From assembly GCF_018917865.1 (NCBI RefSeq), contig NZ_JAHLPM010000010.1:113524-177523 (forward strand): DNA of 64,000 bases, written 5' to 3'. Source of the stretch: Tissierella simiarum. GTDB taxonomy: Bacteria; Bacillota; Clostridia; Tissierellales; Tissierellaceae. The notes below the pieces were generated by a model. The model was not told the DNA's origin, made no database searches, and worked only from the letters and a program-made list of their open reading frames with translations. Shown one piece after another: positions 43,139 through 53,193 of the stretch (positions within the stretch are counted from its first letter, which is position 1; each line of letters opens with the position of its first letter). Position numbers and translations under genes: made by a program.

Positions 43139-45497
43139 AACCTACTTAGAAAGAAATGTCCTAATTTTTGATGGTGCTATGGGGACTATGCTTCAAAATA
43201 TGGGATTAAAATTAGGTGAACTTCCTGAAATTTTAAATATAATATCACCAGAAAAAATAATAGAAATTCATAAAAAATACATTGATGCAGGTGCAAAAGT
43301 TATTACTACAAATACTTTTGGTGCTAATGAAATAAAACTTAAAAACAGTAATTTCACTGTAGAGGAAATCATTGATGCAGGATTAAAAAATGCCAAGGAA
43401 GCTATTAAAGATAAAAATTGTTTTATAGCTTTAGATATAGGACCTATTGGTGAATTATTAGAACCTATGGGAACTTTATCCTTTGAAAAAGCCTATGAGA
43501 TTTTTAAAAGACAAATCATTCAAGGAGTAAAAAGTGAAGCTGATTTAATATTAATAGAAACAATGACAGATTTATATGAAGCAAAAGCTGCTGTACTTGC
43601 AGCTAAGGAAAATTCAAATCTACCTGTATTTTGCACCATGAGCTTTGAGGAAAATAAAAGAACATTTACAGGCTGTAGTGCTGCTTCTATGGTTATGGTT
43701 TTGCAAGGATTAGGAGTAGATGCTCTTGGAGTAAATTGTTCACTAGGACCTAAAGAGCTAGAGTCTATTATAGATGAAGTATTAGAAATAGCTAAAATTC
43801 CAGTAATGGTACAGCCAAATGCAGGATTGCCTAGACTCTGTAATGGAAATACTATATTTGATTTTTCTCCTGAAGAATTTGGAGATTATGGACAAAAATT
43901 TGTAAAGAAGGGAATTAAAATAATTGGAGGATGTTGTGGCACTACTGATGCTCATATAAAAAGCTTAGTTAAAAATCTAGAAAACATACAGGTAAAGAAT
44001 TTAAATTATAAATCTATACGCGGCATTTGTACTCCTACTAGAACAGTATTTATTGATGAAGTAAAAGTAATAGGTGAGAGAATCAATCCAACAGGTAAAA
44101 AATTATTTAAAGAGGCTTTAAAAAATGGAAATATGGATTATATATTAAGAGAAGCCATAGCTCAAGTAGAAGCTGGAGCAGATATATTAGATATAAATGT
44201 AGGTTTACCAGAAATAAACGAAGAAGAAATGATGATTAAAGTTATAAAGGAAATTCAATCCATATTAGATGTCCCTCTTCAAATAGATTCTAATGATCCT
44301 AAAGTTATAGAAAGTGGTTTGAGAGTTTATAACGGCAAGGCTATAGTAAACTCAGTAAATGGAGAGGATAAGCATCTAGAACAGATTTTACCCCTAGTAA
44401 AAAAATACGGAGGGGCAATTGTAGGCTTAACTTTAGATGATAAAGGTATACCTTCCAATGCAGAAGAAAGATTTAAAATAGCAGAAAAAATAGTTAATAC
44501 GGCACAACAATATGGCATAGATAAATCGGATATTTATATAGATTGTTTAACATTAACAGCAGCTGCTCAACAAGAAAATGTGAAAGAAACTTTAAAAGCC
44601 ATCTTAATGGTAAAGGAAAATTTAAATGTAAAAACTGTACTAGGCGTATCTAATGTATCTTTTGGGTTGCCAAATAGAGGTTTATTAAATAGAACTTTTC
44701 TAGCTGCTAGTCTTGCTGCGGGACTTGATTTACCTATAATCAACCCTATTGATCAGGATATGATGGATACAATAAAAGCATCTAAGGTTTTATTAAACAC
44801 AGATAAAGGAGCTACAGACTACTTAAAGTCTTATAATAATAAAGACTATAAAATCCCTAAAGTTGAAGAATTTAAAAAAGAAAGTTTATCCAATATAATA
44901 GAAAAGGGATTAAGAGAAGAAGCTAAAGATGCTACTATAAAATTGTTAGAACAAAAAGACCCTTTACTCATTGTTAATCAAGATATAGTATCTGCTTTAG
45001 ACTTAGTAGGAGAAAAATATGAGAAAGGATATATATTTCTTCCTCAACTAATACAATCAGCAGAAACAGTAAAGGAATCCTTAGAAGTTATAAAAAATAG
45101 ATTAAGTAAAGATTCATTCTCCCAAATTTCTAAAGGCAAAATAATACTAGCTACAGTAAAAGGAGATATTCATGATATTGGTAAGAATATAGTTAAAGTG
45201 TTACTTGAGAACTATGGATTTCAAGTCATTGACTTGGGAAAAGATGTTCCAAAAGAAAAAATAGTAGAAGAAGCTATTAAACATAATGTTAAGTTAATAG
45301 GACTTAGTTCCTTGATGACTACTACAGTAAAAAATATGGAGGAAACAATAAAAGCCTTGAAAGAAGTTAATTCCAACTTTGAAGTTATGGTAGGGGGAGC
45401 TGTATTAAACAAAGATTATGCTGATATGATTTGTGCAGACTATTATGCTAGAGATGCAAAAGAGGCAGTTACCATTGCAAAAAAAATCTTTGGATAA
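43128..45497 (+). CDS. metH: Cobalamin-dependent methionine synthase without activation domain
   Basis: About 790 residues. Order: homocysteine-binding barrel (1-290; zinc cysteines in GVNCSLGP and GGCCGTTDAH), pterin-binding domain (about 325-580; VIGERINPTGKK, DINVG), then B12 cap and B12 domain (about 590-790; cobalt-ligand His in GDIHDIGKNI). The usual C-terminal activation domain is absent and is supplied by the gene just upstream. The GTG at 43128 follows AGAAGG by 8 bases and overlaps that gene by 11 bp. A longer reading from a TTG at 43104 is less likely. Confidence 0.95.
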   Translation: MEIKTYLERNVLIFDGAMGTMLQNMGLKLGELPEILNIISPEKIIEIHKKYIDAGAKVITTNTFGANEIKLKNSNFTVEEIIDAGLKNAKEAIKDKNCFIALDIGPIGELLEPMGTLSFEKAYEIFKRQIIQGVKSEADLILIETMTDLYEAKAAVLAAKENSNLPVFCTMSFEENKRTFTGCSAASMVMVLQGLGVDALGVNCSLGPKELESIIDEVLEIAKIPVMVQPNAGLPRLCNGNTIFDFSPEEFGDYGQKFVKKGIKIIGGCCGTTDAHIKSLVKNLENIQVKNLNYKSIRGICTPTRTVFIDEVKVIGERINPTGKKLFKEALKNGNMDYILREAIAQVEAGADILDINVGLPEINEEEMMIKVIKEIQSILDVPLQIDSNDPKVIESGLRVYNGKAIVNSVNGEDKHLEQILPLVKKYGGAIVGLTLDDKGIPSNAEERFKIAEKIVNTAQQYGIDKSDIYIDCLTLTAAAQQENVKETLKAILMVKENLNVKTVLGVSNVSFGLPNRGLLNRTFLAASLAAGLDLPIINPIDQDMMDTIKASKVLLNTDKGATDYLKSYNNKDYKIPKVEEFKKESLSNIIEKGLREEAKDATIKLLEQKDPLLIVNQDIVSALDLVGEKYEKGYIFLPQLIQSAETVKESLEVIKNRLSKDSFSQISKGKIILATVKGDIHDIGKNIVKVLLENYGFQVIDLGKDVPKEKIVEEAIKHNVKLIGLSSLMTTTVKNMEETIKALKEVNSNFEVMVGGAVLNKDYADMICADYYARDAKEAVTIAKKIFG

Positions 45498-45520
45498 GTT
45501 TTTCAAAAAATTAAAATTAT

Positions 45521-45558
45521 TGCCAAGGTTATTCTAATATATTAGAATAACCTTGGCA
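45521..45558. terminator. Bidirectional hairpin between metH and mutS2-like gene
   Basis: TGCCAAGGTTATTCTAATAT pairs with its perfect complement ATATTAGAATAACCTTGGCA with almost no loop, between converging genes. Confidence 0.8.
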
Positions 45559-45580
45559 AATTTAAAGTCTATTAGATTCT

Positions 45581-47548
45581 TTATTCTTCGTTAACCTCTA
45601 TAGAAAGTCCTTTAATATGGGCTTTATTCATCATTTTATCCTTTTTTCTATCTTCTTTATTTTTAAAGATAACATTTAAATCATAATCTTCAGGATAAAG
45701 TTCATCTTTCTTAATATGAAGAGATAAGCGTTTCCTATTTACTTTAATCTTCTTTTTCATAACCATTACACCATATTCACCTTTAGAGTTTTCTTCTTCA
45801 CAAATTATTCCAGTTCTATTCATAAAGCTTACAAATACACTATCTCCTATATTGAAATTATCCTTATGCTCTGCTTTTTTATTAGCCTTCTTTTTATTTT
45901 CAGCTATTTCTACTTTCTTAATTTGCTCTTTATGGTTTTCAATTTCCTCTTGATTTTCGACTATAGTTTCATATTGTTTTTCATATTCTGAATAATCCTT
46001 TTCTTCCTTATAAGTTACTGTATGCGCTCTTTTGATTAACCTTTTATCCATACCAAGTCTTAAGGCAATAAAGAATGCATTACTGTCTCCAGCTTTCCCT
46101 ATATTAAGCTTATATAAGGGCTTCAAAGTATTGATATCAAATTCCATAGAGCCATTTATAAAGCCTTCCCTGTTTTGAGCAAATTCCTTTATTTCACTAT
46201 AATGAGTTGTAGCACATATTGTTGCACCTTTATTATATAATTCTTCCAAAACTGCCACAGCTATACCCATGCCTTCTCCAGGATCAGTGCCTGAACCTAA
46301 CTCATCTACAATAACTAGAGTATGTTTGTCTGCACAATTTAAGATATTGATTATATTTTTAATATGGGATGAAAAGGTACTCAAACTTTGTTCTATACTC
46401 TGACCATCACCAATATCTACTAATATATCTGCAAATATGCCTATTTCACTTCCTTTATCCACAGGTATATGAAGTCCAGACTGAGCCATCATAGTTAGTA
46501 GACCTACTGTTTTTAAGGCAACAGTTTTTCCTCCTGTATTTGGTCCAGTTATAACTACCCCTCTATACTCTTTGCCAATTTCAAAATTCAAAGGCACTGC
46601 TGATTTTCCAATTAGAGGGTGCCTTCCATTTTTTATATTGGTGTAATTCTCTGTGTTAAGGCTTACTTCTCTACCTTCTATAGCCTTACTGTACTTTCCT
46701 TTAGCGAAGATAAAATCATAGTTGCTCATTACTTCAATATTGATACTTAATTCTTTTTCCTTATCATATATTAAATTTGTCAAGGAAGATAAAATTCTAT
46801 ATACTTCCTTCTCTTCCTCAAACTTATTAATCTCTAGCTCATCTTGTAATTTTTTAACCTCTGCTGGTTCAATAAAAACTGTTGATCCACTCTGAGATTT
46901 ATCATGGATACTTCCATCTATGTTCCTTCTATGCTCACTTTTAATAGGAATTACATATCTGCCATTTCTCTGACTTACTAAAGAATCTTGAATATATGAT
47001 GAATATTTTCCATTTTTCAATATATTGTCTAATTTATTTCTTATTTTATCTTCTAAGATCAAGATTTTTCTCCTAGTTTTATAAAGACTAGAACTGGCCC
47101 TATCGTCTACTCTTCCTCTTACAATACATTTATCAATTTCCTCTACTACTTCATTTAATTCAAAACAAGAAAATGCATATAAGCTTACAGTCGGTGCAAT
47201 ATACTCTTTATCCTTCATAAACCTTTTTAATCTTCTTATATCTTTTAACAATCCTGAGATTAATTCTAAATCCTCTGGAGAAAAAATCATACCTTTCTTA
47301 ATTTTTTCCGTTATAGATTTCATTCCTAATAAACCATGAATAGGAATACTTGCACTTTTATCTACAATAGCTCTAGCTTCAGTGGTTTCCTTTATAGATA
47401 TTTCAATGCTTTCTTTATCTACTAAAGGTTCTAATCTATCTATACGTTCTTTAGCTATATCTGATAAAGCATATTCTTTTAATATTTCTTTGATTTTATT
47501 ATATCCTAATAGTTCTACAGTTTTATTATTCAATTTTATTTCCTCCAT
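45581..47548 (-). CDS. MutS2-like ATPase lacking the Smr nuclease domain
   Basis: 655 residues. The middle DNA-binding/lever region has FIEPAEVKKLQDEL. The ATPase domain has Walker A GPNTGGKT (about 340-347), TFSSHIKNI, Walker B LVIVDELGSGTDPGEG and ATTHYSEIK. Standard MutS2 (about 785 residues) ends with an Smr endonuclease. Here only a charged coiled-coil and a short KOW-like stretch (FNIGDSVFVSFMNRTGII) follow. It is thus a MutS2 paralogue without the nuclease, perhaps in ribosome rescue or anti-recombination. Confidence 0.85.
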   Translation of the reverse strand: MEEIKLNNKTVELLGYNKIKEILKEYALSDIAKERIDRLEPLVDKESIEISIKETTEARAIVDKSASIPIHGLLGMKSITEKIKKGMIFSPEDLELISGLLKDIRRLKRFMKDKEYIAPTVSLYAFSCFELNEVVEEIDKCIVRGRVDDRASSSLYKTRRKILILEDKIRNKLDNILKNGKYSSYIQDSLVSQRNGRYVIPIKSEHRRNIDGSIHDKSQSGSTVFIEPAEVKKLQDELEINKFEEEKEVYRILSSLTNLIYDKEKELSINIEVMSNYDFIFAKGKYSKAIEGREVSLNTENYTNIKNGRHPLIGKSAVPLNFEIGKEYRGVVITGPNTGGKTVALKTVGLLTMMAQSGLHIPVDKGSEIGIFADILVDIGDGQSIEQSLSTFSSHIKNIINILNCADKHTLVIVDELGSGTDPGEGMGIAVAVLEELYNKGATICATTHYSEIKEFAQNREGFINGSMEFDINTLKPLYKLNIGKAGDSNAFFIALRLGMDKRLIKRAHTVTYKEEKDYSEYEKQYETIVENQEEIENHKEQIKKVEIAENKKKANKKAEHKDNFNIGDSVFVSFMNRTGIICEEENSKGEYGVMVMKKKIKVNRKRLSLHIKKDELYPEDYDLNVIFKNKEDRKKDKMMNKAHIKGLSIEVNEE

Positions 47549-47633
47549 CTTTTTATTTTTAAAAACTGTAGAGGGCTTTAAGGCTAATAACTTAGCAAAA
47601 ATACAATTTTAATATATAGTTTTAATTTATTCA

Positions 47634-47966
47634 AAAAATAAAAAGCCATAAGGAAACAAAGCTCACTTATGGCTTAAAAGTCAATTAAATAATCCCATCA
47701 TATATCTATCCTAATATATAGTATTAGCATATATTATCTTTATAGGCTTTTCTATAAATAGGCATAAAAATACTGTGCTAAAGCACAGCTTACTATTTCT
47801 CTATATAAGGGAATGTGAACCGTGTTTTTACTAAGTATATAAGCCCTAAAAAACCCACTACAAATAAACCTATATAATAGGCGTGAAATTTTTAAGACTC
47901 ATTTATTAAATTACTTAGTTAAAAACGGACTCTATCACAAAAGCACTCCCCTTCATTGTATGTCTA
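47634..47966 (-). ncRNA. Candidate structured RNA of unknown family
   Basis: On the minus strand, TTGTAT-16-TATAAT (48000-47973) is followed by about 330 nt without a gene, ending in a hairpin and U-run (47676-47634). The 5' arm AAGGGGAGTG (47953-47944) pairs with CACATTCCCTT (47817-47807). Inside it, CTAAGTA/TACTTAG and GUCUUAAAAA/UUUUUAGGGC helices build one long irregular hairpin. Several U-G pairs work only on the minus strand. CTGTGC-loop-GCACAG (47772-47787) adds a second hairpin. The long bulged hairpin recalls 6S RNA, but I cannot confirm that family. Confidence 0.5.
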
Positions 47967-48209
47967 CTTATTATTATACTACTTTTCATATATTATACAA
48001 TAGTATTTTATAAAATATAGTTTTCAATCATAAACTTAAAAAATCCTGCATAAGATGGATAGTGAAATCTCAAAAATTATAAAAATTATAATTAGAAATT
48101 TAAGACAAGCTCTATAACAATTTTAACAATGGAAGAGGGTGATTATTGACAAACAATTTTATGGTTAATTAATATTCTAAATATTAATTTACTGCTTGGA
48201 GGTAGGATA

Positions 48210-51002
48210 ATGTATTTTAATGAACATAAGTTAGAAGTTATAAAAGAACTCATGACTGACGAAAATCAAGGATTAAGTCAGAAGGAAGTAAAAATAAGAC
48301 AGGAAAAGTATGGTCCAAATGAATTTTCAAAAGGTAAAACGGGCTCTCCATGGGAAGGTCTATTTGATCCTATGATGATTATTCTCTTAGTTTCAGCTAC
48401 TATCAGCCTATTGATCGGTGAATATGGAGATGCAATTGGTATAATATTAGCTATAATATTGGGTACCACTATAGGACTTGTAACTGAAGATCGATCTAAG
48501 AAAGCTGCCGAAGCATTGTCTAAAATGGCAGAAAATATTTCTGTTAAGTGTATACGAGATGGTGAAATAACTCTTGTACCCAAAAACGATCTAGTTCCTG
48601 GGGACATTGTTTTACTTGAAACAGGTGACATGGTTCCAGCAGACGGCAGGTTATTAGAATCTATAGAATTAAAAGTACGAGAAGATATATTGACTGGGGA
48701 ATCAGATGATGTAGATAAATGTGCAGATAAGATAGTTCCAATAAAAACAATTGATTCAAATGGAAATATAATAATTCAAGAACCTATACCAGCAAAACAA
48801 ATTAATATGGTTTTTGGAGGTACTTTTATAGCTTATGGTAGAGGTAAAATAGTAGTAACATCTATTGGGGATTCTACTCAAATGGGTAAAATTTCTCAAA
48901 GTCTATATGATAGTGACAACAATCAAACACCATTACAAATTAAGCTGGCCCACTTAGGACAGAATATAGCTAAAATATCTAGTTCTGTAGCAGGTCTATT
49001 GTTGATATTTATGATTATTAAAATGATATTACAAAAATCTCTGCATATAGATACTTCGGGTATAATCCCATTCTTAAATTCAATTGAACCAATTAAAAGT
49101 GCTTTCGTTGTTTGTGTAGCTCTTATGGTAGCAGCAGTCCCAGAAGGACTTCCAACAATGGTAAACATGACTCTTGGAATTACAATGCAGAAAATGGCGA
49201 AAATAAATGCATTGGTTACAAAGAAAGAGGCTTGTGAGACTATAGGTTCAGTTTCAGTTATTTGCTCTGATAAAACAGGAACTTTAACTGAAAACAAAAT
49301 GACTGTAGAAACTGTATTTATGAATGGAGAATTTATGAAGAAATATGATTCAAACGAAAGTTATTTCATAGATAACTGTATTATAAATTCAACAGCAGAT
49401 ATAGCTTATGAAAATGACCAATGGCATTATATGGGCAGTGCTACTGAATGTGCTTTATTGGTCTACTTAAAAGACAAAGAATACTACAAGTATCGTCAGA
49501 GTAAAAATATAATGCACCAGATTCCCTTTACTTCAAAAACAAAGAGAATGGATACAGTTATTAAAGACGGCGAGGACTATATCCTTTTATCCAAAGGAGC
49601 ACCGGAAATTATCTTAAATTCTTGTGGTTACGAATATATTAATGGGCAGGTTATGAAACTTACCTATGAAAGAAAAGAATTTATTATTGAACAAATAAAG
49701 AATCTTCAAATTCACGCTATGAGAGTATTAGGATTTGCTTATAAGAAAATAAATGCGATTTCTAAAGAAGCAGCTATAACTGTTGATGATAGTATAAAAA
49801 CGACAGCCACAAATAATAGTGATCTTGAAAAGAACTTAGTATTTACAGGCTTTGTAGGCATTAAAGATCCTCTAAGACCCGATGTAAAGTCTTCTATTGA
49901 TACTGCTAAAAAAGCTGGCGTTACTACTAAGATGCTAACTGGTGATAATATTAATACTGCTGTAGCTATAGGAAATGAACTGGGATTATTAGATAATAAC
50001 AGCAGAGCTGTAGAATCAAGCTATATAGATACTCTTTCTTTTAAGGCATTAAAAGAGGAAATAAACACTATATCTATTGTAGCTAGATCAACACCAGAAA
50101 CTAAAATGCGAATAGTCCAAGCTCTTCAAGATAATGGAGAAGTTGTTGCTGTTACTGGTGATGGTATAAATGATGCTCCTGCATTAGCAAAAGCTGATGT
50201 TGGAATAGCCATGGGAATAGCTGGTACAGAAGTGGCTAAAAAGGCTGCCAGTATAATCTTAACAGACGATAGTTTTAGCACTATAGTAAAAGGAATTCAA
50301 TGGGGTAGAGGAATATATGAAAACTTTCAAAGGTTTGTTCAGTTTCAAATTACCGTTAATGTTGTGGCTTTTTTTATAGCAATATTATCGCAAATAACGG
50401 GACACGAAATGCCTTTTACTACTATACAGCTGTTATGGGTGAATATAATAATGGATGGTCCACCAGCATTATCTCTGGGTTTAGAACCTGTTAGAGAAAA
50501 TGTATTGAAAAGAAAACCTATTAAGAAAGATGATAGCATAATAACAAAAACAATGTTTAAATCAATAATTTTTAACGCCACCTTTATTACCTTATTGTTG
50601 GTAGTACAAATGTTTTTTAATCCATTAGGAGTAGCTCTTCCTACTGCTAATAGAGGTCCTAGGTTTATACCCAATGAGATGGAAACATCATTATTTGCTT
50701 TATTTGCCTTTAGCTCATTATTTAATGCCTTTAACTGTAGAGAATTCGGATTAAAAAGTATAATTCCTAATTTTACAAAGAATAGTATTGCTTTAAAAGT
50801 TATATTAGCCACTGGATGTGCTCAAATAATTTTAATGGAATTATACAATAATTTCTTCAATACAGTACATTTAAGCTTTATCCTCTGGATAAAAATTATA
50901 TTTATGGCTTCTTCTGTTATTTGGGTTAATGAAATTATAAAATTCATAGGAAGATTTATTGTATCGGAAAAATCTATGAAGGAAAAAAATCCCACATATT
51001 AA
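48210..51002 (+). CDS. P-type cation ATPase, calcium-transporting type
   Basis: 930 residues. Ten hydrophobic helices, with the phosphorylation site SDKTGTLTEN (Asp about 350), TGES, MLTGDN and GDGINDAPALAKADVGIAMG. VPEGLPTMVNMTLGI in helix 4 is the Ca2+ (PMCA/SERCA-type) metal site rather than that of soft-metal pumps. The N-terminal cation ATPase domain is present. It is alone on the plus strand and exports Ca2+ or Mn2+ from the cytoplasm. Confidence 0.92.
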   Translation: MYFNEHKLEVIKELMTDENQGLSQKEVKIRQEKYGPNEFSKGKTGSPWEGLFDPMMIILLVSATISLLIGEYGDAIGIILAIILGTTIGLVTEDRSKKAAEALSKMAENISVKCIRDGEITLVPKNDLVPGDIVLLETGDMVPADGRLLESIELKVREDILTGESDDVDKCADKIVPIKTIDSNGNIIIQEPIPAKQINMVFGGTFIAYGRGKIVVTSIGDSTQMGKISQSLYDSDNNQTPLQIKLAHLGQNIAKISSSVAGLLLIFMIIKMILQKSLHIDTSGIIPFLNSIEPIKSAFVVCVALMVAAVPEGLPTMVNMTLGITMQKMAKINALVTKKEACETIGSVSVICSDKTGTLTENKMTVETVFMNGEFMKKYDSNESYFIDNCIINSTADIAYENDQWHYMGSATECALLVYLKDKEYYKYRQSKNIMHQIPFTSKTKRMDTVIKDGEDYILLSKGAPEIILNSCGYEYINGQVMKLTYERKEFIIEQIKNLQIHAMRVLGFAYKKINAISKEAAITVDDSIKTTATNNSDLEKNLVFTGFVGIKDPLRPDVKSSIDTAKKAGVTTKMLTGDNINTAVAIGNELGLLDNNSRAVESSYIDTLSFKALKEEINTISIVARSTPETKMRIVQALQDNGEVVAVTGDGINDAPALAKADVGIAMGIAGTEVAKKAASIILTDDSFSTIVKGIQWGRGIYENFQRFVQFQITVNVVAFFIAILSQITGHEMPFTTIQLLWVNIIMDGPPALSLGLEPVRENVLKRKPIKKDDSIITKTMFKSIIFNATFITLLLVVQMFFNPLGVALPTANRGPRFIPNEMETSLFALFAFSSLFNAFNCREFGLKSIIPNFTKNSIALKVILATGCAQIILMELYNNFFNTVHLSFILWIKIIFMASSVIWVNEIIKFIGRFIVSEKSMKEKNPTY

Positions 51003-51015
51003 AAATATGTGGGAT
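50989..51015. terminator. Bidirectional terminator between the P-type ATPase and purC
   Basis: ATCCCACATATT and AATATGTGGGAT pair around AAA. On the minus strand a T7 run follows, so it ends purC. Its left arm overlaps the last codons of the ATPase gene. Confidence 0.88.
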
Positions 51016-51020
51016 TCTCT

Positions 51021-51707
51021 CTAATCTTCTAGCATTAATCTTTCCAGTTCTAATGGTTCTATATATTTACCGTCCTTATAAGCTCTCATGTTACCACCAG
51101 AAATTTCATCTATTAAGGCTATATGTTTATCTTCTCCTATTCTTCCAAATTCAAATTTAATATCATACAGCTCCATACCTTTTTTAGCTAATTCCTCTTT
51201 TACTACATTTCCAATTTTTTTAGTAAGATCCTTTAATATTCTATATTCATCCTTTGAGAGTATCCCTAACATATCTAAAGCATCTTCTGTTATAGGCGGA
51301 TCTTGGCGTTCATCATCTTTTAAAGTAATTTCTACAAAAGCATCCAAAGGTTGCCCTTCCTCTGCATACATTCCATATCTACGTAAAAAACTTCCTACTG
51401 CTCTATAACGGCAAATTACTTCTACTCCATTACCAAACATTGTAGCTGGTTTTACTATCATAGTAGCATCATTTATATTGGCGCTTACATAGTGAGTAGG
51501 TATACCCATACTGTTTAATTTTTCAAAAAAGAATTTAGTTAAAGAAAGACCTGCCTTTCCTACACCTTCTATAGTTAATCCTACAGTATTTGCTCCTGGA
51601 TCAAATACACCATTTTCTCCTGTTACATCATCTTTAAATTTAAGTAAATAGTTGCCGTTCTCCATAGCATAAACATCTTTTGTTTTACCTTTATAGACTA
51701 GATTCAT
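51021..51707 (-). CDS. purC: SAICAR synthetase
   Basis: 228 residues. It joins aspartate to CAIR in purine synthesis. Seen: YKGKTKDVYA at the N-terminus, VICRYRAVGSFLRRYG, LTKKIGNVV and LIDEISGGNMRAYKDG at the end. Length is in the usual range of 230 or so. It stands alone rather than in a purine operon, which is unusual for a Clostridia genome. Confidence 0.95.
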   Translation of the reverse strand: MNLVYKGKTKDVYAMENGNYLLKFKDDVTGENGVFDPGANTVGLTIEGVGKAGLSLTKFFFEKLNSMGIPTHYVSANINDATMIVKPATMFGNGVEVICRYRAVGSFLRRYGMYAEEGQPLDAFVEITLKDDERQDPPITEDALDMLGILSKDEYRILKDLTKKIGNVVKEELAKKGMELYDIKFEFGRIGEDKHIALIDEISGGNMRAYKDGKYIEPLELERLMLED

Positions 51708-51805
51708 AATATTAGCTCCTTTGTATAAAGTTTTTTCTATCTAATAATATATATTTTCCAAAGAAAATTATCAAGAAATTCTTTTTTAATAAATTATTTC
51801 ATCTA

Positions 51806-51971
51806 CTATGTTCAATAGTGTTTAATAATGGTTTACCTATGATTATATCTACTCCCGCCATCTTAACTAATTCTACTGGAATTTTATACCACCTGCCTTT
51901 AAAACTTCTTTCCAATCGTCTAATATATGCTGTCCCTCTGTCAACACTCTCTTACTTACCTCTGTAGGTAA
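51806..51971 (-). pseudogene. Frameshifted C-terminal remnant of an M3-type oligopeptidase
   Basis: Minus-strand reading gives VLTEGQHILDDWKEVLKAGG in one frame, then after a one-base shift PVELVKMAGVDIIIGKPLLN in the next. The run 'KAGG...PVELVKMAGVD' is the C-terminal pattern of M3/PepF oligoendopeptidases. Stop codons and the shift show it is broken. The rest of the gene is gone. The family match is from memory. Confidence 0.4.
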
Positions 51972-51972
51972 T

Positions 51973-52920
51973 TTATATTTCTAACAATTTATTAACTTCT
52001 GATTCTAGCAATTTTTGCTCTTTTTGCATTTGACTCAAGTTTCTCTTTAAATCAGATAATATAAGCTCTACTTTATTATATGCATTATTTACATTTGATA
52101 TAGATTCATTTATTTTGGATTGAATAAACCAATCAGCAAAAAGTCCATCAAAGAAAAAATCAGCAAACTTCGCAAAAGAACCAATATTGACTTTTATTTC
52201 AGTAAACTCGTTTACATCTAATAATTCTTTTTCGAATGTCTTTAAATAATGTTGAACATCGTACGAAAGCCTGTTTGCATCATTTATTTTTGAATGCTTC
52301 ATAATATCTGAGAAAAAGTCTCCTCCAAGCATATCCCATACGCCCCAATTTTTTGCTGAATTAAGTGGCTTCTTCATCTCCATTAATGCATCAGTTACAT
52401 TATTACCAGCATTTATGGCCTCTCTAACTTCTTTAATATCTAGTTTTAATTCATTTATCTTATCTAAGGAATCACGAAGTTTTCTACCTATTTCAGTATC
52501 TTCATTGATCATTGTTTCTTGCTTTGTCTTTATAACTTTTTGGTATTCTTCCTTTACTCCTGAGTAATTCATTAATTCTTTGTCACAAATTCCAATTTGA
52601 TTTTCTAGCTCTTTTATAGCTAAAACACATTCATCATATTGCATTTTAGCAGCTAAGTACTCTTTTCTTTCTTTATCTAACTTATCTTCTTTCTTGCCAA
52701 TAATATTTAGAAAAAAGGAACTCAAACTCATACTTTCAAGCTTTAGTACATCCTTTTCTTCTTTTTGCAATATCTTTCTTAGAGATTCTAAATTCTGTTT
52801 TTTCTTATTTAGCTCTTCAGTAGCAATAGACCTTAATGACTCTAGTTTTTCCTTAGATCTAAGGCTTTCTTTAAGATAATAAATTTCTTCATTAATTTCT
52901 CTATACACTTTGTACATCAC
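51973..52920 (-). CDS. Coiled-coil protein of unknown function
   Basis: 315 residues. Residues 20-165 and 270-312 have heptad-like charged helices (for example LRSKEKLESLRSIATEELNK). A distinct central motif NWGVWDMLGGDFFSDIMKHS (about 195-215) is followed by the hydrophobic FADFFFDGLFADWF. No signal peptide. I do not recognise a characterised family. It is flanked by a decayed peptidase remnant, and it is monocistronic. Confidence 0.7.
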   Translation of the reverse strand: MMYKVYREINEEIYYLKESLRSKEKLESLRSIATEELNKKKQNLESLRKILQKEEKDVLKLESMSLSSFFLNIIGKKEDKLDKERKEYLAAKMQYDECVLAIKELENQIGICDKELMNYSGVKEEYQKVIKTKQETMINEDTEIGRKLRDSLDKINELKLDIKEVREAINAGNNVTDALMEMKKPLNSAKNWGVWDMLGGDFFSDIMKHSKINDANRLSYDVQHYLKTFEKELLDVNEFTEIKVNIGSFAKFADFFFDGLFADWFIQSKINESISNVNNAYNKVELILSDLKRNLSQMQKEQKLLESEVNKLLEI

Positions 52921-53193
52921 CCCTAGTTATTATTACTTTATTTGATTATACCATAAACAGCAGTCCTAAATCTGATGGTCTAGGACTAGATTTATAGGCT
53001 ATTCAACTTATTTATTATTATCTCTATGTTCTTTTCATCTAATAAATCAATCTTTTCATCTAAATATAAAATTTCATTATTTTAGAAAAAATTACCATAT
53101 CGTTGGCAAAATTATAACATTTTGATTTCCTATAATACTTATGATATAATAACTGGATGTTTTATAAATTTTAAGTAAGGGATGGAAGGTAAA

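Noticed and set aside
47634..47966. Calling the structured RNA 6S, tmRNA or RNase P RNA
   Set aside because: No tmRNA tag or CCA end, and no RNase P core. 6S is possible by shape but the helices have asymmetric bulges, so it is left unnamed.
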